55,802 nucleotides of DNA, from the NCBI GenBank assembly GCA_026397395.1, contig JAPLUV010000016.1, positions 1 to 55,802 on the forward strand. Direction: 5' to 3'. Positions 50,552 to 55,802 of this stretch are shown here, piece by piece. Position 1 is the first letter of the stretch, and every line of letters starts with the position of its first letter. A program made the translations under genes and the position numbers. Source of the stretch: a candidate division SR1 bacterium (GTDB lineage: Bacteria > Patescibacteriota > Gracilibacteria > Absconditabacterales > Absconditicoccaceae). The notes beneath the pieces are model-generated. The model saw only the letters and a program-made list of their open reading frames with translations. It did not search any database and had not been told where the DNA came from.

Positions 50552-51031
50552 TTAAGAGATTAATGCGCTGGTAAGAAATTTCATAATAGCATAGGAGAAT
50601 GCAATGATGAGAATGCCGACAATGGCATTGGTGATTGCTTTTTTTCCTTTACTGGCATCGCCTCATCCAAAGATTGTTGTCGCGTAGAGGTATCCTGCGT
50701 AGATAATCATGAGCCCGCCGATAAGAAGTCCAACCTGTGACAAAAATCTGACAAGGTATACGGTGTAATCCAATAAGGTGTTTCGTGTCATAATACCAGA
50801 TGCGAGTTGATTGCCTACAGAGTCTTTCATATTATCTGCTTGGGTATTGTAGGTATCTCGTACATGACCTCCTTGAGCTCCTACTGCATTTACTGCATTT
50901 TCTACTGCACCTCCACTATCTGCTTGTGGAACAATTTCAAAATTACTCGGTGTGCTGATGGCAAATGTTGGGATTGCTAGCATTGTTCATAAGCCTATTA
51001 CTATAATTGATGAGAGTAATTTTTTTTTCAT
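50552..51031 (-). CDS. VirB2/TrbC-like pilin-type membrane protein
   Basis: 159 residues. A signal peptide (KKKLLSSIIVIGLGTMLAIPTFA) is followed by a polar stretch and two membrane helices: LLDYTVYLVRFLSQVGLLIGGLMIIYAGYLY, a GGGDASKGKKAITNA turn, and IVGILIIAFSYAIMKFL. This layout, with the G-x-x-x-x-KGKKAITNAI loop, is typical of the TrbC/VirB2 pilin-like proteins common in CPR genomes. It is the last gene of a minus-strand group with two exported proteins. No VirB4 or other T4SS genes are in the window. Confidence 0.65.
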
Positions 51032-51063
51032 ACCAGATGAGATAAAAAGTTAAAAATGATTGC

Positions 51064-51954
51064 TTATTTACTTGGCGTGCTATTTAGCGTGGCTGCTTGT
51101 TGTACCATGGTAGAAAATAATGATTTAACCTTATTCATTAAAGTCAGAAGTACCATCATTTTTTCTTGTACAAAATATTTCTGTGTATATGCTTGTAAGG
51201 TATTGTGGAGTAATTCATTTGATTTTTTGATAATAATGATTTGAGTATAGTTATTTTCATCTGCAATCCTTTTGTTGATGAGATTTTGACAGGCTTTCTG
51301 GGTATTGGTATTGACGGCCACTCATCCATTCATTTGTTTATATATGTTGCCTATGACTGTACAGACATTGTAATATTTGTCAGCGAGTGTGGTGTTTGCT
51401 AGATTGTAATTGAGGATAAAATCACTTATTCACTGTGGACTTACGTCATCTGGTAAAATTTTGCTTCTAGATCGATCTGTATTCCATCTTTCCAAAATCG
51501 CCTGCGCTGATGCTCCATCTTTGCTTTCCGCTGCTGTGGTGATAAACTCTTTCCACGCTTTTCCTGTGGGATCTGGTTCTAATCCATAAGCGAGATTACT
51601 GTCTCCATCTAATCTTCTGATGGATACGTCCAATAATTGATCATAGAGATAGATGCTATTTGGATAGTCTTTTTTGTTTTTGAATGATGCACAAAATGCT
51701 GCATCTTTGTTTATTGACGTGCTCGTGCAACAAGCTAATTTCAAATTGATTAATGCTTGACTGATAGCTTCTGCAGGCAATACTCCTTCGATATTTTTTC
51801 CTCCAAAATTTTGTGTAAAGCTTTGGTATGCTTTACTATTGCTAATATCTCCTGTATTGGTTATTAACCCACAATCACCGTTATCTCATCCAGCTGAAAC
51901 ATAGCATCAGCAGAGTACTATACTACATATTCCTAGTATTATTCCTTTTTTCAT
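51064..51954 (-). CDS. Secreted protein, 296 aa, family not recognised
   Basis: Signal peptide MKKGIIL...GICSIVLCGCYVSAG, then a mainly helical domain with Cys (DCGLIT, LACCTSTSI, AFCASF, NVCTVIG, KACQNL) and a long C-terminal helix. UGA-Gly codons join the frame. It lies 32 bases upstream of the pilin-like gene and 22 bases after the large surface protein gene, so the three form an operon. Confidence 0.6.
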
Positions 51955-51976
51955 TCTATGCTGATGGGAAATAAAA

Positions 51977-54900
51977 TTATGGTAATAATGGTTTCATTTG
52001 TAATGATATATTAGCTATTGCTTTGCCATTTTCATCTGTGATGGTATATATAATTGATTTGGTTTTGCTATCAAAACTATAGCTTCCTCACAAGATACTA
52101 TTGTAGACATTGGGGACGTAGATTTTACCCAAAGGATTTACATAGAGAATACATTCTGCATTTGCGTTTTGGATACAGGATCCGTCTTGGAAGGTTTGGA
52201 ACTGACTTTGAGATAGATTGGCTACTTGATATGACGGTTTGCCTTGTTTCATCGTAATGCCTTCCATCTTTTGTGTTGGCAATGATATTTGAAAGAGCTC
52301 TTGCTGGTTTGAGGTCTGGATAACTTTAATTGTTGGAATATGTAATACAAAATCCATCTTAAGCAGTACTTTGTTTTGTCGAGAAGGAATGATAAGAATT
52401 TCTCCATTTGTTGGATTGAGTGTTCCAATTTCTTCTCCGGTAGGTGTATATAATCAAAGGCTATTTCCTATTTTCATAATTCATCAGGTAATGATAGTTT
52501 GTCCTGGCGATAATGAATATCATCAGAGATTGTTTGCCATTGTCCCTGTGATTGCCTTGATCAATCCATTTCTGTCTCTTTGGAAACTAACTAATCATTC
52601 ATCTAGATCGTTTTCTATTTTGGCAATTATCTCAGCATTTTGATCGTCAATCTTTTGGACGTCTACGATGCTGATTTCAGGTATTTTTATGCTAAAGTTT
52701 ACGACTTCTTTGGAAATATTATTGTTTGCATCGACAGCTTTGAACGTGTAGGTATCTTTGGTCGCGCCGGTAAAAAACAGATTGGGAATCTCGACACTGC
52801 CCGTGACAGAGGTTCAGATTTTGGAAAATATAGTTTGTCCATTGTGCTCTATGGTCATATGTGTAACTGCTACTTTATCTTCTCGATTTGCTTTGAGCGT
52901 ATAGTTGGTATTGATCCATCATTCATGCGTATTCCCCGTGCTGATAGTTTCGTTTGTTAATACTCTCTTGAAGGTAATGGTAGCTTCTGGTCCTTGTAGG
53001 TCAGCCAGCAATTGTTTGCCAGCTACAATTTGATTTGACCACGGTCATCACTGGGCAAAGAGCGTTAATGTTTTTCTTTGCGTATAGCTGAGTTGCGATG
53101 GATCTGATTTGAGCGGAGCTATCTGTGCATACATCCATTTACTAGGAACGTCATTGATAGAAATAGATAATCTTTCTTGTCCTGGATCAAAATATTGTAC
53201 AGCTCGTACATCACCTGTCATCAATGCCTTGATGGCTTTTTTCTGAAAGCGTTCTACGCTGAGTAGTGACAAGTCATATTTTGTATCTGTTGGTAAGACG
53301 AGAATATATTTAGTCGGAGTTGTCTCTGCACCAAAGAAATTGAATGTCTTGAACTTCTCCAAGAAATTATCTACTTTGTAGGTGATTTTGATGACATAGC
53401 CACTAACATTTTCTCCCATGGAAATACTATTCTTTCGTGCAAGTTGGAGCGTATCAAAACTCTGTCATTCTGTTTTGAAATTTTTGACTTCTGTCATGCT
53501 GTCGTATATTTTTACTTTGATATTACCAAATGTGGCATATCATTTTACTGTGTTTTGTTTGGCATCATCCATACTATCCAATCGTCGCTTGTTGCCATTA
53601 TGATATGAGAAATAATTGGTATATGTTGTCGTCATATCACTTCCTCCGGCAGTGAGATATTCATCATCTTGTTTCGCATATTTAATATATATGGTATTGG
53701 TATCTCGCATGAGGAGATCGTTTGCTTTATCGTTATTCATATCAAGCGTAAGATATTTATTGCCGATTTCACTACTAATCTTTTGATTGTTGACGACATT
53801 GACCATGGTCTGTGTATGACCTGTGCTTGTATCTCCGGTCTGTACATAAATACCTTGAGCATATGATGACAAATCTTGTTTATAGCCATTTTCTGTCATA
53901 GGATCAGACTGACATGTTCCTCCTGGACATCATCCGACAGCAAGCAATACTTTTTCTGTCTTGGCTGGCTCTTGCTGACTACTTATCGTCTGTGCAGTAT
54001 CAATTTTTTGTGACAATTGACTAAGATATTTTGTGGATTTATTGTATACATCTGGCGTCATATTCAAATCAGCTGGACTACTGCTTTCTAATGTTTTCTG
54101 ATATCATTCCACCAATGTTTTATTGAGTGCAATGTAGGTTTGGTTTGGTGCTTCTTGGCTAGCTATCATATTTTTCGTTGTCTCGTTCATAGTAATTAGT
54201 GGAGAAGAGATTGTCGTCTGGAAGTTTTCTTTCTCGGCAACTAATTGTATCTGATTTTTTTGAACCGTATCGATAAACTTGTCATAATTTTTGATTTGGT
54301 TTGCAAGATTGTTTACTTCTTTCTTCTTGGCATTGACGATATCGTCGGAAATTGCTTTTGCTTGTTGGATCTCTTTACTTGCTGGCTTGACGGTAGTGTC
54401 GGTATTGATTGTCCACTTGATATTATCTATCTTACTAAGAATCTTTTTATCGCCATTTGCTTGAGCACTGAATTCATTTAATCCTTGTTGTAATTCTTGA
54501 TACGCATCGACATATTCCATCCCTGTTGCATTCATTGGTGGGTATGTGGCTATATTTGCCGTGCTTGTTTTGGGGGTAGGAATAAATCCGTTGACGTTGA
54601 GGTTTGCGTTTTGGACCTGGTTCAAGAAATCTGTTCAGCTGTTGTTGTTTAAATTGTTGTTGAGTTTTTGCATTCATTCTTGCATTGGTGTTTCTATAGC
54701 GGCGCTTACCGCATCATTCGCTGTTTGCGCAATACTGTCTAGAATAGAATATACTCATTCAAAATTATATTTTAATCTGACATAGGCATCGATAGTATAA
54801 TCAAATCCTTCTTGTGGCGGGTCTTTGTATTTGCTTGTGAGATCAAAGAAATCAAAGATTGGCACATTCCATTTTCTTTGTGTCAGTTGTTCTATTTTTG

Positions 54901-55802
54901 CTTTCACTCATTTTTCTCCAACCAAACCAATTCCTCATTTGACAATACAGAATACTTTGCCGATGAAATCAGCTACTTTGAGGATTGCACTAATAGAAGG
55001 AAGAATTTTTGGAATCTTGGGAGCTGGTGGAAGTACAGGAAGTTTGAGATCTATATTGGGAATAAATGATGGTAGCTCTGGTAATTGTGGTGGAGCAGGA
55101 AGGACAGGAATTGTTGGTACTTGCATATCTTTGAAGATAGTAAGATCGAGACTACCCACCATATCCAAATTAATTTCTGCGGTTGGTGGTTCTGGAAGAT
55201 TTGGTAATTCTGGTAAAGGAATCTTGATTGGTACAAAATTAAACTTAGGCAAAAGAATATCTAATCCTACTTCGACATGAGAAAGATCTAAGGTAATGTC
55301 TGGTATTTTGAATGGTGGTATTTTGAAAATTGGTAATTGAGGACAGAGAAAACTTAAGCTACAGGAGAATGATCCGTAATTATCATTGGAACATTTACTA
55401 CATTTTTCTGATCGATTGACGGAGAAATCTATAATTGCTTGCCATGTTTTAATTGCTCAGATAATCAAGGTAATTGCATCGACGTACTGAGAAAATCTAT
55501 TGGCATTGGTATCTAGCCAGTTCGTCAATCATCCAACAAATTCTGATGTTACTGATCCAATCTCTCCAAGATATCTATCACTTACGTGAATCCATTCGTA
55601 CAATTGTCATGGGAATTGTTTGTATTGATCAAGTACTTTGATATTTTCTTGTACTGATGAGAAGAGTTTATCTGTACCATCTTTGAAAGTTAAAAATCCA
55701 TTGAATGATCATATGATGCCACTACATTTTCCTATCATAAGGAGTTGCTGATTTGCTACATCGAGAAGATTTTGATCTTGGAATTTAGCACCTTCTTGCT
55801 TC
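51977..55802 (-). CDS. Very large surface protein (5' end outside the window)
   Basis: At least 1,275 residues; the frame stays open to the window edge with UGA as Gly. From N to C: a Cys-rich stretch (KCSKCSNDNYGSFSCSLSFLC), a Pro-rich stretch of LPELPNLPEPP / VLPAPPQLPELP type, a helical part (VNNLANQIKNYDKFIDTVQKN), a segment like calcium-binding repeats (YLTLDMNNDKANDLLM), and C-terminal Ig-like beta domains (TKDTYTFKAVDANNNIS). It probably forms an extended cell-surface structure, in an operon with a secreted protein and a pilin-like protein. A role in host attachment is inference. Confidence 0.65.

Noticed and set aside
50552-55802. Complete type IV secretion system
   Set aside because: Only a pilin-like subunit is present; no VirB4, VirB6, VirB8-11 or VirD4-type gene is visible here.

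Overview
The window comes from a small, AT-rich Patescibacteria/CPR genome with a recoded genetic code. The best fit is Absconditabacteria (SR1), with its sister group Gracilibacteria the alternative. Every long gene is broken by UGA if read with the standard code, and reads through cleanly if UGA is Gly: S10 has [UGA]PIPLP, L2 has HPHGGGE[UGA]HS, and FtsW and SecY have Gly-Gly motifs. All stops are UAA or UAG. A second change is visible. CGA, and apparently CGG, stands where Trp is expected: 'WG' in WGNH repeats, 'KWETEIWGEIPADF' of RNase H, 'RQRWMG' of L2, 'VKIWDR' of S19 and 'LCLWGG' of SecY. Arg uses AGA/AGG/CGU/CGC. A tRNA with anticodon UCG, able to read CGA, lies in the window. Coordinates and products below use UGA=Gly and CGA/CGG=Trp. 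uL30 is missing between S5 and L15, as is usual in CPR bacteria.

Layout. 1-5.4 kb: a large surface protein of phage-tail-fibre-like WGNH repeats (5' end outside the window) and an SLH-like secreted protein. 5.5-9.4 kb: rsmH, an FtsL-like protein, frr, yidC and a membrane methyltransferase. 9.5-12.2 kb: small hypothetical genes and an AMMECR1-like protein. 12.2-14.8 kb: tgt, two acyl carrier proteins and a DUF378 protein. 15.0-17.3 kb: an ECF-type sigma factor, a probable membrane anti-sigma factor and two small exported proteins. 17.5-28.7 kb, almost all minus strand: tRNA(UCG), a hypothetical gene, ftsW, a zinc peptidase, a DnaQ exonuclease fused to a degenerate DinG-like helicase, a small membrane protein, RNase HI, a peptidoglycan-binding-like protein and a DUF4012 protein. 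29.0-29.2 kb: tRNA-Pro, -Ile and -Phe. 29.6-42.5 kb: tuf and the S10-spc ribosomal cluster ending at secY. 42.7-55.8 kb: cell-surface genes (TPR, three secreted Cys-containing proteins, a VirB2/TrbC-like pilin, another secreted protein and a very large surface protein cut by the window end).

The content joins core translation, translocation and division functions with a large share of exported proteins. That fits an episymbiotic or predatory bacterium that attaches to a host cell, but the lifestyle is inference. Palindromic repeats occur in spacers and inside several coding sequences. Two genes (ftsW and the exonuclease-helicase) are followed by a second copy of their own 3' end that differs only at synonymous third positions. 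tuf lacks its P-loop and is out of frame, which is either an assembly fault or a dead copy.
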